Part shown: one piece after another, positions 54,005 through 64,000 of the stretch | Layout: every line of letters begins with the position of its first letter | Position numbering within the stretch: position 1 is the first letter of the stretch | NCBI GenBank assembly: GCA_017311315.1 | Contig: CM029669.1 | Location: 19,293,683 to 19,357,682, forward strand | Reading direction: 5' to 3' | DNA length: 64,000 nt | DNA from: Dendrocalamus latiflorus | Lineage: Eukaryota; Streptophyta; Magnoliopsida; Poales; Poaceae | Translations under genes and position numbers: made by a program | Notes under the pieces: generated by a model | Databases searched by the model: none | What the model saw: only the letters and a program-made list of their open reading frames with translations | Told to the model about the DNA's origin: nothing

Positions 54005-54570
54005 AGATTTAGCCCCGATAGGTTGGGCTTCAGCTTCTGACTTTCGGCTTATTTTTTACTATTCATAAATTTTGTCTTTTTTTTGAATTTTTGGCTTTTT
54101 GTTGAGCTTTTTTGCCGGTTCTTTTTTTCCTGTATGTGTTTGTATTATACGTAATGGGCTAACATATTTTTTATATTTTTTAATTTTTTATATTTAATTA
54201 TGCTAAATAAGTCTCTGTCAGCTACAGTGTTTTTTCAGCCAGCTACAGTGTTTTCAGCCATAAGCCACCAAAAAAAGCCCAACTGATCACCAGTGCCATT
54301 CTTTTGGGCTGAAAAAATGCCAATTATTGTAATTTTATTATATCTGGTTAAAATTATACTGTAGTTGATGGTCATTTATTTGACGTACTTAAATTAACAA
54401 AATTGAAAATAGAAAAACAAATTAGCCCAACACGGATAATGCAAACAAATACTAAAAAAAGAACCGACAAAAAAGTTTAAAAAAAGACAAAAAGCCAGAA
54501 AAGACAAAATTTAGGAACCGTGAAAAATAAGCCAGAAGCTCAAACTGAAATGAACGGGGCTTAATAATTT
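54005..54570. mobile_element. two family B MITEs in head-to-head inverted arrangement
   Basis: 54005-54290 reads forward (TTGGGCTTCAGCTTCTGACT ... CAGCCATAAGCCACCAAAAA). 54300-54570 is a second member in reverse (starting GGGCTGAAAAAATGCCAATT, ending AGAAGCTCAAACTGAAATGA). Only about 10 bp separate them. Together they could fold into an imperfect hairpin about 270 bp long. No ORF. Confidence 0.65.
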
Positions 54571-55234
54571 CTATAACTCGCATGCTTTTGCTTGGCTTGC
54601 TTATCTACGTTTGCAAAATTGTAAAGATGGGCAGAATCTATTGTATAACATAATTTTCTACTTCATGCAAAAAATTGAGAACAAACGCGAAATGACCACT
54701 ATATAGTTGCGCTCTTGCAGAGATGGCTTTTGTGTTCTACTGGAAATATAATTGAAGTACCTATATATCACAACAAATGAGGAAGTATGGGGTCTATACA
54801 CATACGTTACGTCTGATCTGTAACTAAGAACTGTCTGTAAGATTTCGCAGCAAATGCGGAACTAATTATGGCGTTGATATGCATATACATACGCTGCTCT
54901 ATGGGTAGGCTAAAAGTATCTTATAATCTGTGTAATTTTCTTTGTGATGTGTGGATCTTATAAGTTGATTGAGCTTGACTTAAGCTTGTTCTGGACAAGT
55001 AATGAACATCTTGCGAGAAATTATGGAGCTACACGCATGCAGGCCAGGTTCTCTCCAGTTTTTCTGTTGTTTTTGAGTCAAAATAGACCAGGTCAGCCGA
55101 ATCAGTTTTTCAGCAGCCCGACTTGGCCAGCATCTGGAGTTTTTTCGGACTGATTTTTTTTCAACAATAACTATTTATTAAACTATGAATCGTAACCAAA
55201 TGTTATAAGTCCCAGTCAAAAGAACACACTTTGG
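54571..55234. other. intergenic
   Basis: No gene or repeat recognised. Confidence 0.5.
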
Positions 55235-55435
55235 CTTCGTTTCAAACGGTTTCAGTTTCTAATTTCTTAATTTCGTCTCTTTTTAGCTTTTTTGTTTTTT
55301 CTTTTTATCACTTTGCATTGTTCGTGATGACATAATGTTTTTTAAATTTAATTAATCATAAAAAACTAACAGCTGATATAATATATTTTTAGTGTTATAG
55401 TTAAAAAAACCAAAATTACGACTTATAAGTCAAGT
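55235..55435 (+). mobile_element. MITE family B, degenerate copy
   Basis: Keeps TCGTTTCAAACGGTTTCAGT, ATCACTTTGCATTGTTCGTG and TTTTTAAATTTAATTAATC; shorter than the other copies. Confidence 0.5.
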
Positions 55436-55589
55436 AGGTCCTTTGGCTCTACGCTGTCGACCCACTTCCTTTGACGTGCAACTTTATAAAACAGCGTGGT
55501 CTACCGCAGCTGTATGCCTGTATCATTGTATGGGACGACTATGGACGAGTCGGACCCCCACACTGTGCAAATTAATTAAGCGCTCTATA

Positions 55590-55615
55590 TCTCTACTATT
55601 ATATAAAGAGGAGTT
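55590..55615 (+). mobile_element. Helitron-like 5' end
   Basis: A|TCTCTACTATTATATAAAG, followed by AGGAGTTGG, is the common 5' terminus of grass Helitrons, inserted after an A. I could not find a convincing hairpin-CTAG 3' end downstream; CTAGT at 56384-56388 lacks a hairpin and follows a MITE. Confidence 0.5.
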
Positions 55616-55849
55616 GGTGGTTGTCGGTGTGTTCTCCACTCCCCTCTCTACAGCCATCCGATTTGATCTGAACCATTCGTCTGTCTCCTCTCTCCCTTAG
55701 GATACTCCCCCACTTTCCATATCTCCTCGTGCATTTTGGCCATCCTTTTCTTTTTGTCGTTTACTCTCCAATGTTTGATGTGTAAAGTTGGCTAGACAGT
55801 AAGTTCTATCTCATCATTTCTATGACTCCATTATAACACAGGTCTCTAA

Positions 55850-56380
55850 GGGCACTCCTAATGCAGAAACTATGAGATAGTTTCTATACTTACCAATTAA
55901 TGTAGACACTACCAATAGAAACTATACTCCCAATGGATAGTTTTACAAATAAAATTTTCATCCAATCATCTATCTTCTCTCTCCTATCATCTACCTATCA
56001 CAGCTCTTTCTATCTTGGTTCCTGTGTAGACATGGTGTCTATATAAGAAACCATTTCCTTATCTCTCCTCCTTAACTCCAATGACACATCAGCATTTGGC
56101 TTACTTGACATCTCCAACAGTATGAGCTAGTTACTAGCTCTAAGATAACTTCTCCAATAGTACTAACTTTTAGCACATAGCTCTAACATAAATAGCCTCA
56201 CATGACACTCTCACATAATATTGGAATGTGTGTATGAGACTAGCTCTTGATCAAGAGATAGCTTTTCTCTCTCTTCTATTAAAATATGAAATAATATGCT
56301 TAGAGCTAACTCATAAGTCACTATTGGAGATGCTCTTAATGTCATAGAAACCATCCATAGTTTCTGCATTGGGAGTGCTC
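55850..56380. mobile_element. PIF/Harbinger-type MITE carrying a nested MITE
   Basis: Flanked by TAA (55847-55849, 56381-56383). Ends GGGCACTCCTAATGCAGAAA and, reverse-complemented, GAGCACTCCCAATGCAGAAA. A second MITE is nested at 56104-56335, flanked by TTA on both sides (56101-56103, 56336-56338), with ends GACATCTCCAACAG / GAGCATCTCCAATAG. The 3-bp T/A-rich duplications fit PIF/Harbinger elements. Confidence 0.8.
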
Positions 56381-56432
56381 TAACTAGTATTAGAAAAAGC
56401 GAAGTATTGGATTCTGCGTCGCCCAGGCCTCT

Positions 56433-56665
56433 CTAAGGGCATCTCCAACAGTATGAGCTAGTTACTAGCTCTAAGACAACTTCTTCAATAGTACTAGCTT
56501 TAGCACATAGCTCATAATATAAATAGCCTCACATGACACTCTCACATAATCTTGGAATGTGTGTATGAGACTAGCTCTTGATCAAGAGATAGCTTTTCTC
56601 TCTCTTCTATTAAAATATGAAATAATATGCTTAGAGCTAGCTCATAAGTCACTGTTGGAGATGCT
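56433..56665. mobile_element. second copy of the nested MITE, flanked by a 32-bp duplication
   Basis: Nearly identical to 56104-56335 (GGGCATCTCCAACAGTATGA ... CACTGTTGGAGATGC). A perfect 32-bp direct repeat (GAAGTATTGGATTCTGCGTC plus GCCCAGGCCTCT) lies at 56401-56432 and 56666-56697, directly flanking the element. Confidence 0.85.
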
Positions 56666-56697
56666 GAAGTATTGGATTCTGCGTCGCCCAGGCCTCT

Positions 56698-57132
56698 TTC
56701 TGCGCTTCCATCCAGACGAAAGCTCCTAGTTGCAGTCGTAAAGGGCAGGCAGGGTACGTGGCACCTGCTCCCCCTTGCCCGCTGCAGAGAACTTTAGCAA
56801 TCAAGCGATGCCATTGCCAACAATCAAAGAACAACTCGAATCGAGCAGATGTTCTCTGAACTTTCTCTGTGTACTACGGCGTTCTGATATAAGGATTCGA
56901 CCGCATGCGCTACAGTGGAGCTACGGTCAGGTAACGCGCGAGCCATTGGATGGGGAAAGAAAAGCCAATGCTCCCGATCGACTGCTTCGTTTCACCGCGT
57001 GGTGTTCTGAATCTGAAATGCACGGCCGGACGGCGTACGTCGTTGGAGCCGACTTTTGACGGTTCTGAGCGTGACAATACGTGAGACCACGTCGAGGTCA
57101 TCTCAAGTTAACGGTGTCAATCTTATATGTGC

Positions 57133-57135
<3 letters not shown>
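56698..57135. other. intergenic
   Basis: Short ORFs only; nothing recognised. Confidence 0.5.

Positions 57136-57227
<92 letters not shown>
57136..57227. repeat. (TA)n microsatellite
   Basis: About 46 perfect TA dinucleotides, ending exactly where a family A MITE begins. Confidence 0.98.
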
Positions 57228-57230
<3 letters not shown>

Positions 57231-57440
57231 TTGTTCCTTTGGGTTTTTTTGACTTCAGCTTTTGGCTTTCTACAGTAATTAACTTTTAAACGGAGTGTCT
57301 TTTCAAAATAGGATTTACTAGTTAATTGTAGTAAATACTGTGCCGACTTCATTTATATAGGCACACATGAATTTCAGTTACTCTATAATCTCTCACACGA
57401 ACAGCCAAAAACCACAAGCCGCAGCCACAAAGAACATGCC
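57228..57440 (-). mobile_element. MITE family A
   Basis: 213 bp with ends GGCTTGTTCCTTTGGG and, reverse-complemented, GGCATGTTCTTTGTGGCTGC. Internal landmarks run in the reverse order of the 12285 and 24088 copies. The (TA)n tract abuts the left end. Confidence 0.75.
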
Positions 57441-57549
57441 CTGTGACCAAATGAACGCTAACTTAACTCTTATTTTAAATATCAATAACTTGGCCGTGCT
57501 TCCAATCTTTTCTCCTTTTATTAAACTTAGATGCATTGGCAAAGAAGGC

Positions 57550-60500
57550 GAGAAGTGTTAAGATGGGCCATTCTATTCTTGTGATTTCATTGTTCTCCAG
57601 CGAGTCCAGGCATCTGTGTGTGTCGAGTCTTCGTGGTCGTAACTTGTTTCAAGTACGTTCCTTCGTGGTCGAAACTCATTTCGAGTACGAGTTCTTTCGT
57701 GGTCGTAAGGGTAGTGTTCATCGAGTACTGTAGCATAGTACTGTTCATCTGAGCAGTTCTTTCGAGTACTCATGATCAAACGGTCGAAACTTTCAAGTAC
57801 TCACGGGTAACAGTTGCACAAGCTGATCAATGTTGTACGAGAACTAAAGAGTCAGGCTCGAGTTCCACCCAAGAAAACCCTTCAACTACTCCAGAAAATT
57901 GTTTAGCTTCTATTTGCTTTCACACCTAAACTAGGAGGGGTGTTCCTAGTATAAATACCCATGTACTACATCCATTTAGCAACTTTTGATGATTATGAAA
58001 AACCAATATATGAAAGTGCAGCTAGCCTGCTTGAGTTTTACTCCCTTTGCTCTTGTGAGTTCTCTTGGATTTGCGAGAAGGATCCCCTTGGGATTCTCCT
58101 AGTTCGTTCTCTACGGTTCCAGCCATTTTGTGTGGATTAGTCTCGGCTTGTGGTTCTGCGATTGTTCGAACAGCGGGTCTGGGTTCTTGTAGCTTCGGAT
58201 CGTCTTCCCTAACGCACGGGTCACAACCAATCTTGGTAGGTATAAAGCTAGGTATCTCCACTGTTCTTTAGCAATTTATCCTCAATATCTTACTTACGTC
58301 GTGAAGATCGGGCCACCGATAAAACCCTCCTTCCATCATATGGCATTAGAGCTTTCGTTGACACAGTAGGTTTTCGCCATCCACATATAAGCCTTTTCGT
58401 TCCATCGTGTGTTCTTGTTGTTTTGTTCCCTTCCTAGAGTCCACAAATTACCCATAATATACCTGGAGCCCTTGTTTGGTACTGCTAATCTTGTGGTTGC
58501 TCGTGTTCGTCTAGTTGCTAGTTACAATCATTATCTTGCACCGTGTTTATTTCCTTTCCGCACCCCCTTAGAATCAAGTGGTTGTTCTAAAAAAGAAAGA
58601 GAAAAAAGAAGAAAACTATAGCACAAAAAAGGGGAAAAGAAAGGGTTGTACTGCAGTTTAATTCAGATTCATTGATTTGACTTGTGGTACTTTGGACCTG
58701 CAAAATCCATTGTTATTAGCATGGTTTATGCCACTTGATTTCAGTACCATAACCCTCCTTGAGTAGCCCACCAAGCTCCACTCAAAACTGAGGCTAGTTC
58801 TTGTGATCCCTGTTGTTCAATCGCTGAATCACTTTCAGGTAAACTACCACATTGCACAATCACGATCCAATGAGAATACATAAGAGCATCGGTGAGTAGA
58901 AGGTGAGATTGTGTGCTTCCACAAATTTTACCTATACCACTATATATTGGTTCTAACTAACATGGTAGGATCTTAGTTAAGTGTGCATAGAGAAAATCAT
59001 GGAGAAGTCGATGCCCCTGTAACATGTGCTAAGGTGCAGCAAATGCAGAATAATCGTCTTCAGGCCATGGAGAGGATGCTTAATGAATGTTTTCCAGCAA
59101 CTGGTGGTATGGTTCAACAACCACCGAATCTTGTTGACCTACTGGTCGAAGTCTGCGATGAAAATTCACTGGGTGCTCAAGACGACCGAGAATGCAACAA
59201 CCTCCATGGCGTAGGCGACCGGGCTGCGGCTAGTGTGCATGACCGAGGAGTGGCTGCACAAGCTATGCAGCAAGGAGGAGGTGCACGTGGGCGAGGCCAA
59301 GGCCCCCATGTGAGCTACAACGATGATCAAATGTCGGCTACTCATGATCAATATGACGAGTTTGATGATTATGGTGACAATGAGTTTATGAACAACTGCT
59401 ACCACCACGCTGTGGTGTTTCCCATGGTGATAATAACCATTGCCTTGGCCAACGTGGTCGTGAAGACCCTAATAATGTTGCTCGAATCAAGTTGAGTGTT
59501 CCAAAATTCACAGGCAAAGAGGACCCTGATGCTTATTATGATTGGGAAGAACAATGTGATCAGATTTTTTGAGTGCACAATTTTTCAGATACAAAGAGAG
59601 TAAATCTAGCTTGTGTTGAGTTATCTAGCTATGCCTTGACCTGGTGGAACCAGCTGCAAGAAAACCAACTTCAATTGGGATGAGATCATATGAACACATG
59701 GGAAGAAATGAAGCACGTGATGCGGCGACGTTTTGTCCCATCTCAATATCAGCGAGAACTCCAGAATAGGCTGCAGCACCTTACTAAAGGATCACACATA
59801 GTGGATGAGTACTATAAGGAGATGGAAACCCTTTTGATTCATGCTAGAATCAGAGAAGATGAAGAGTCTAAGATGGCTAGATTTTTGCATGGTCTTAATG
59901 AAAAAATTTCAGATTTTGTTGAGATGTTCCCCTATAATACTCTACAGGAACTAGTGGACCAAGCAAGTGAACTTAGAGGAAAGTTAAGCACCATGGATAT
60001 ACTCGTCCTTCTTTGAGCCGCCCTTTTGTGGCACCTTGGCGACGTTCACAACAAGGCCAATCTCATGCTAGTTCCCGGTCTCAAAACACGGTGCAACGAC
60101 CAACATTGCTTGCTGCTAGTGGAAGGCAATTGGCTTCATCAGCATCTTCCCCTGGTGCTCATAATGGTGATAGGCGTCCAGCTGCATCCACGGGAGCATC
60201 ATCAGCAACGCCAACTCCTAAACACAGCCATGACATCGAGTGCTTCAAGTGCAAAGGAAGAGGTCACATTTCTTCTAAGTGTCATAGTAGAAGGACCATC
60301 CTCACTAACGAAAAGGGTGAATGAGAATCTGAAAATGACACTGACGAAATAGGGATACCTGATGAAGGATCGATTGATGGTGAAGAGAGATCTAATTGTG
60401 ACATTCAAGCTGATGAGGGAGATAGTAATTGTTTTATTTCTCATCGTGTATTAAGTGTTAATGCAGCAAAAGAGGATAAGGGACAGCGACATAATATCTT

Positions 60501-61250
60501 CCATACACGTGGCACTATCAAAGGGAAGGTATGTCAGATCATTGTTGACAATAGAAGCTACAATAATATTGCTAGTTCAGATTTGGTGGAAAGATTGTGT
60601 TTGAAACAGCGGTGTCAACCTGATCCATATAAGATGCAATGACTCAATAATTGTGGTTCACTGCAGGTTAACAGTATTGTGAAATTCAATTTTCTATTGG
60701 AAAATTCAGTGATCAAGTGGAATGTGATGTGGTTCCAATGCAGGCATACCAATTACTTTTGGAACATCCTTGGTTATATGATCATGATGTTCAGATTAGT
60801 GGCCGAGCTAACAAGCTTACTTTCCAGTACCAAGTGGAGCGCATCTCTTTGGTTCCTTTAACACCAGAGGAGATAGCACTGGATGATCTAAAAAGAAAGG
60901 AGAGGGAGAGTGAGAAACACCTGTGTGAGAACCAGCAAAATAGTGAGCAGTGAATCGCATTAGGGTAGACTTACGAGTGAAGAGTTTTCGGCCAAAAAAA
61001 GAAAGAAAGAAAATGAGGGGGTTGCATGAGAACAGGTGATACATAACATCTCAGCTAGGTATACAATCCTCTTTCAAGATCTCTACCCTACAGACATTAT
61101 CCAAGAGGAACTTGGGCATTCATCCTCTATCTTGAATGGGCACACAGCACCCTTGTATACTATGAACACAATCTACGAAAGTGCAACTTCTGGAAGGATC
61201 TTGCTTCAACGTACACCACACAATGCTTGGTTACTTCCAGTGTAACCTTT
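57550..61250 (+). mobile_element. decayed Gypsy-type retrotransposon (gag-pro remnant)
   Basis: A possible LTR of about 780 bp ends near 58336, followed at 58341-58352 by TGGCATTAGAGC, close to the tRNA-Met primer site TGGTATCAGAGC. Gag and protease remains follow to about 60950. No reverse transcriptase or integrase and no clear second LTR were found; 57600-57800 has degenerate TTCGTGGTCGWAAC repeats. Confidence 0.6.
58983..60953 (+). pseudogene. Gypsy gag and protease remnant
   Basis: Broken reading frames spell a classical plant Gypsy Gag: an N-terminal VQQMQNNRLQAMERMLNECF, the retrotrans_gag core in pieces (EDPDAYYDWEEQCDQIF, LTWWNQLQENQLQLG, then 59690-60000 with MKHVMRRRFVPSQYQRELQN and LHGLNEKISDFVEMFPYNTL), and a zinc knuckle CFKCKGRGHISSKC (C-x2-C-x4-H-x4-C, about 60240). 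The protease follows as IIVDNRSYNNIASSDLVERL, where the usual catalytic DSG/DTG has become DNR, and LLEHPWLYDHDVQISGRAN. Several stops and frameshifts lie between the pieces. It is dead. Confidence 0.82.
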
Positions 61251-61665
61251 GTAGTTCCGTTTCCAGCAGCATGCCATTGAAAGAATATTTTATAAATGAA
61301 ATGAAACTTGAAACCCCTCCTCTGTCCTGTTCGAAAACACAACAGAAAGGTTGAAAAAAATTATTCAGAAGATCGTTGCGACATAATTACAGGCCAAAAA
61401 GCTACAAAAGATGAGCTTCTGGAAGCGCCCAATTGAACATTTCTAGGTTTGAAGTGACCCAAGACAAGGACTGATTCAAGTATTTCTTTGTAAAATTCAT
61501 ATACTCGACTAAGTTGGGCAGTATAAAGGTAACATGAATGTAAGCAATTGTTGAAAACAAGGAAACAATGAAATGCAGAACCATGTGTACGGGTGAAATA
61601 GTCACTTACACTTTACAAGTAAAGACAATCAGAAATATACTCGTGTCCATCTGTACATGGTTAGC

Positions 61666-63622
61666 TTATTTCACTTGGTCACCTCCCGAACAACCTGCCT
61701 CTGCCATTTCTTCGCTGTTGCCTTCAGCAACTTCCATTTCCTTCACTTTGTCAAGCTGCCTGAGGAGGCCTAACCTCTCGGGGGCATACGTGGATGGGAT
61801 CTACACAATATCAAATACAGAATGACACATATTGCAACAATGGGGAGTAATGAGGGGTCACAATGGGGAGTAATGAGGGGTCACAAAAAGTTACAAACCA
61901 TGGAAGGCACATATCTCTGTATGAAAGCTAAAATAGCAGCATGCCCAACAGCAGTAACCTGGGAACAAAGGCACTTGTTCACAATACTATGATGATGGTG
62001 ATATTTGCACTGAATAATAAGTTCACGAGCTAAGAAATATGATTGATTTTACTTTTGTAGCACAGAGCAAAATCCTCGACCATTGCACTTTGGATAGTAA
62101 ATGAGAATGGGTTATCTTACAGTCAATGTGTAGACATAAAGAGATAACACCTCTTTTTTTTTCAGTTTATAGCTTATGGCTTATAACTTCCTTTGAACAA
62201 ACAAATAGGACGGCTTCTCCGCCATCGTTTCGAGGCAGCTTATCGGGATAGTCTTTTAGAAGCGGTTTATCGACTTTCGGTTCGTTTGTACGAGCACTCG
62301 CATTTAGGCCAAAAGTTATAAACCGCAACCATAAGCCACAACTCGCCAGTATTATGCTACCCAAATTGAAACAAACAATAATGTAGACCTAGAGAGCCTT
62401 GTTCAGTAGGTGGAAATCCAAGTACAAGAAAGACTCACTGGCAGAAGCATCAGTATTCCTATAGGAACAACAGACGCCAAATCTGTCAGGGTTCTTTGAA
62501 GAGCCTGCTTTTCCTTCTGAGTTAGTTCATCCCCAATAAGAGCTCTTTTTATCAAGCCCATAGCAGCTCCTGTATCAATTGCTAAGAGTTGCGTCCCTTG
62601 CAACACAGTCTGTGCAGGAAAAACAGAAAAATGAAACAAGTTGTAGGCCTGCATTTTAACATTTTTTAATAATTTAATGGAAGCAATTAAATATTACGAT
62701 CAGCCCTGGTGGCAAAGGGGCTTCTTACTAACTAGATTATTTAGGTCACCTACCCAAATAATTCACAATGATACTACTCAATCAATACTATTATGAAAAT
62801 CTATCACCATAGAAATATTAACGTACTGTGAATGACTTCAAGCATTAGTATTGTGTCATGAACAGAATCAAAAGCTGGTAAAGGAATGGACATTTGTGAT
62901 ATTAACCTAAACATGCTTTTCTTACTGCAATGGGACCAATTAAATTCAAATGGACATACCGTCGTATTCTCCTTAACCTTCTCTACTGATTTGGTAATAA
63001 CATTTTCTTTCTTGCTAGCCCGACCAGAATGTCCTGACACAAGAGGCGATGACACAGAAGTATCTTTTGTTTCATCTGGGACATCTGTCTCCTGGAAAGC
63101 AGGACATTACTGAATAACTATTTAAAACTGAAGAAACTTTTACAACAGTGAAGCCAGCCATTATGGTTTAAAAGCAATAGTCATAATATCCAACAGTGTT
63201 AAGAATAAAACATGAAGCAATTAATGCTCATAGTATTTCCAGCATTGCTGCTGAGTTCCAGGTCCAAGTGTTAACTCAAATACCAACGGCATTCTCATTT
63301 GCTATTTAAAACAAATGTTAAACAAGCATACCTCTTCCTTTTGAGCATCATCTGCACACTTCTGAACTCTTTTTCCTAACTCAATCAGCTCACGCCTCAA
63401 CTGTTCAAAGCGGAGGATATCATTTGACTCCATGTCTTTGTCAACCACATTGGCAACGGAAGCCTTCCACAAGAAAAGGGGAGTGGCGGCCTGGATCTGG
63501 AGCAGAGGAGGCCGGATGACGAGGATCCGTGCGACGGCGACCAAGAAGAGATGAGCGGTGGCGTCGGCAGCTCTCGGGCGCCTCGGGCGGTCCACAGCGT
63601 CGGCGGCTCTCGGGCGGCCCAT
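61666..63622 (-). CDS. LETM1-like C-terminal gene with new 5' end
   Basis: Exons 63622-63332, 63091-62960, 62609-62439, 61958-61899 and 61800-61666 join in phase with GT-AG introns to 262 aa. From residue about 48 it follows plant LETM1-like proteins: LFLWKASVANVVDKDMESND, ILRFEQLRRELIELGKRVQ, TVLQGTQLLAIDTGAAMGLI, ALQRTLTDLASVVPIGILML and VTAVGHAAILAFIQRYVPSM, then IPSTYAPERLGLLRQLDKV. LETM1 proteins sit in the inner mitochondrial membrane and handle K+/H+ or Ca2+ exchange; the Arabidopsis relatives are several hundred residues longer at the N-terminus. Here the missing part is replaced by a GC-rich, Arg/Ala-rich leader (MGRPRAADAVDRPRR) unlike LETM1. No stop or frameshift lies in the kept exons. 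Likely a truncated, chimeric duplicate. Confidence 0.75.
61838..61883. repeat. 23-bp tandem duplication in LETM1-like intron 4
   Basis: CAATGGGGAGTAATGAGGGG plus TCA, twice in a row, ending 16 bp from the donor of exon 4 (GTTTGT at 61898). Confidence 0.9.
62155..62345. mobile_element. MITE in LETM1-like intron 3
   Basis: CAGTTTATAGCTTATGGCTT at the left and AAACCGCAACCATAAGCC at the right are imperfect inverted ends; the interior includes CGGCTTCTCCGCCATCG and a reversed partner-like stretch. It lies within the intron between 62438 and 61959. Confidence 0.5.
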
Positions 63623-63779
63623 GGCGTCGGAGGCGTCGGCGGCTCTCGGGGGAGCGGCTGCCGGTGGAGCGACGGAGAGGCAGTCGACAGCCGAGCGGCA
63701 GCCCAGCAGTGACGCCGGCGACGACGGGTCAGGCGCGGCGGCGGAAGGAGCGGAAGGCGCCGGATCTGGCAGAGATGAC
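63623..63779. other. GC-rich presumed promoter of the LETM1-like gene
   Basis: GC-rich (GGCGGCTCTCGGGCG repeats) and open in several frames. The hAT-like element starts immediately after it. Confidence 0.4.
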
Positions 63780-64000
63780 TAGGGGTGGGCAAAATACCCG
63801 CTACCCATTACCCGTACCCGAATTACCCGAACCCGAACCCGAAATACCCGAACCCGAGGTACCCGATCCCAAATTCGGATAGCGATTCTGATTACCCGAA
63901 ATTAGTTTGGGTAGTTCGGGTAATATCCCCCGGTACCCGAACTACCCGAACTACCCGAACTACCCGGTAATCATGTCACTTTATTAGTAATTTAGTATAT
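63780..64000. mobile_element. left end of a hAT-like element (runs off the window)
   Basis: TAGGGGTGGGCAAAATACCC is a hAT-type terminus, followed by many TACCCGAA / TTCGGGTA subterminal motifs. The other end lies beyond the window. The 8 bp before it, GAGATGAC (63772-63779), would be the target duplication. Confidence 0.6.

Overview
This is plant nuclear DNA, most likely from a grass (Poaceae, probably panicoid). The evidence is a few split genes with GT-AG introns lying in a sea of mobile DNA: Stowaway-, PIF/Harbinger- and other MITEs, Mutator-like elements, hAT elements, Helitron-like ends and Gypsy-type LTR retrotransposons. No bacterial-style operons, rRNA or tRNA genes were seen. Species was not determined.

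Genes that look intact: a group Ia bHLH transcription factor (9920-11594, +, three exons); a small one-pass membrane protein of unknown role (20050-18515, -); a two-RRM, chloroplast-RNP-like RNA-binding protein (29921-31643, +, four exons); a small coiled-coil protein with a C-terminal membrane anchor (49101-49831, +); and a five-exon gene carrying only the C-terminal part of a plant LETM1-like protein behind a new 5' end (63622-61666, -). Broken or partial genes: a seipin pseudogene (about 7780-8724, +), a Raf/EDR1-type kinase fragment with introns (22658-21405, -), and a possible small gene or BRF1-like fragment (27874-29214, +).

Mobile DNA by region. 0-7.3 kb: a Pack-MULE with a 10-bp target duplication (138-1287), MITEs, a GC-rich inverted-repeat element (3418-4184), copy 1 of a 1.2-kb dispersed element ending in a palindrome (4755-5990), and another MITE. 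14-16.5 kb: a second MULE with a perfect 9-bp duplication (14227-15013) and an LTR remnant with tandem repeats. 20.3-26 kb: a Helitron-like 3' end, the kinase fragment and a 670-bp G-rich stretch. 32.3-42.7 kb: a complete 10.47-kb LTR retrotransposon with 250-bp LTRs and a 5-bp duplication; it has gag and a protease but no reverse transcriptase, RNase H or integrase, three tandem arrays, and a spliced gene on the opposite strand. 43.8-48.6 kb: a decayed element with long inverted ends and a plant-mobile-domain gene, carrying copy 2 of the 1.2-kb element. 49.97-53.57 kb: a complete hAT transposon with an uninterrupted 750-codon transposase and an 8-bp duplication. 54-57.5 kb: paired and nested MITEs, a Helitron-like 5' end and a long (TA)n tract. 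57.5-61.3 kb: a decayed Gypsy gag-pro remnant. The window ends inside another hAT-like element starting at 63780.

The genes do not form a pathway. The main theme is gene fragments and small genes being moved, cut and re-promoted by transposons. The strongest candidate for an undescribed system is the pol-less retrotransposon with its antisense spliced gene and its arrays of regularly spaced TATA-like boxes. All family assignments come from reading the sequence; no database search was run.
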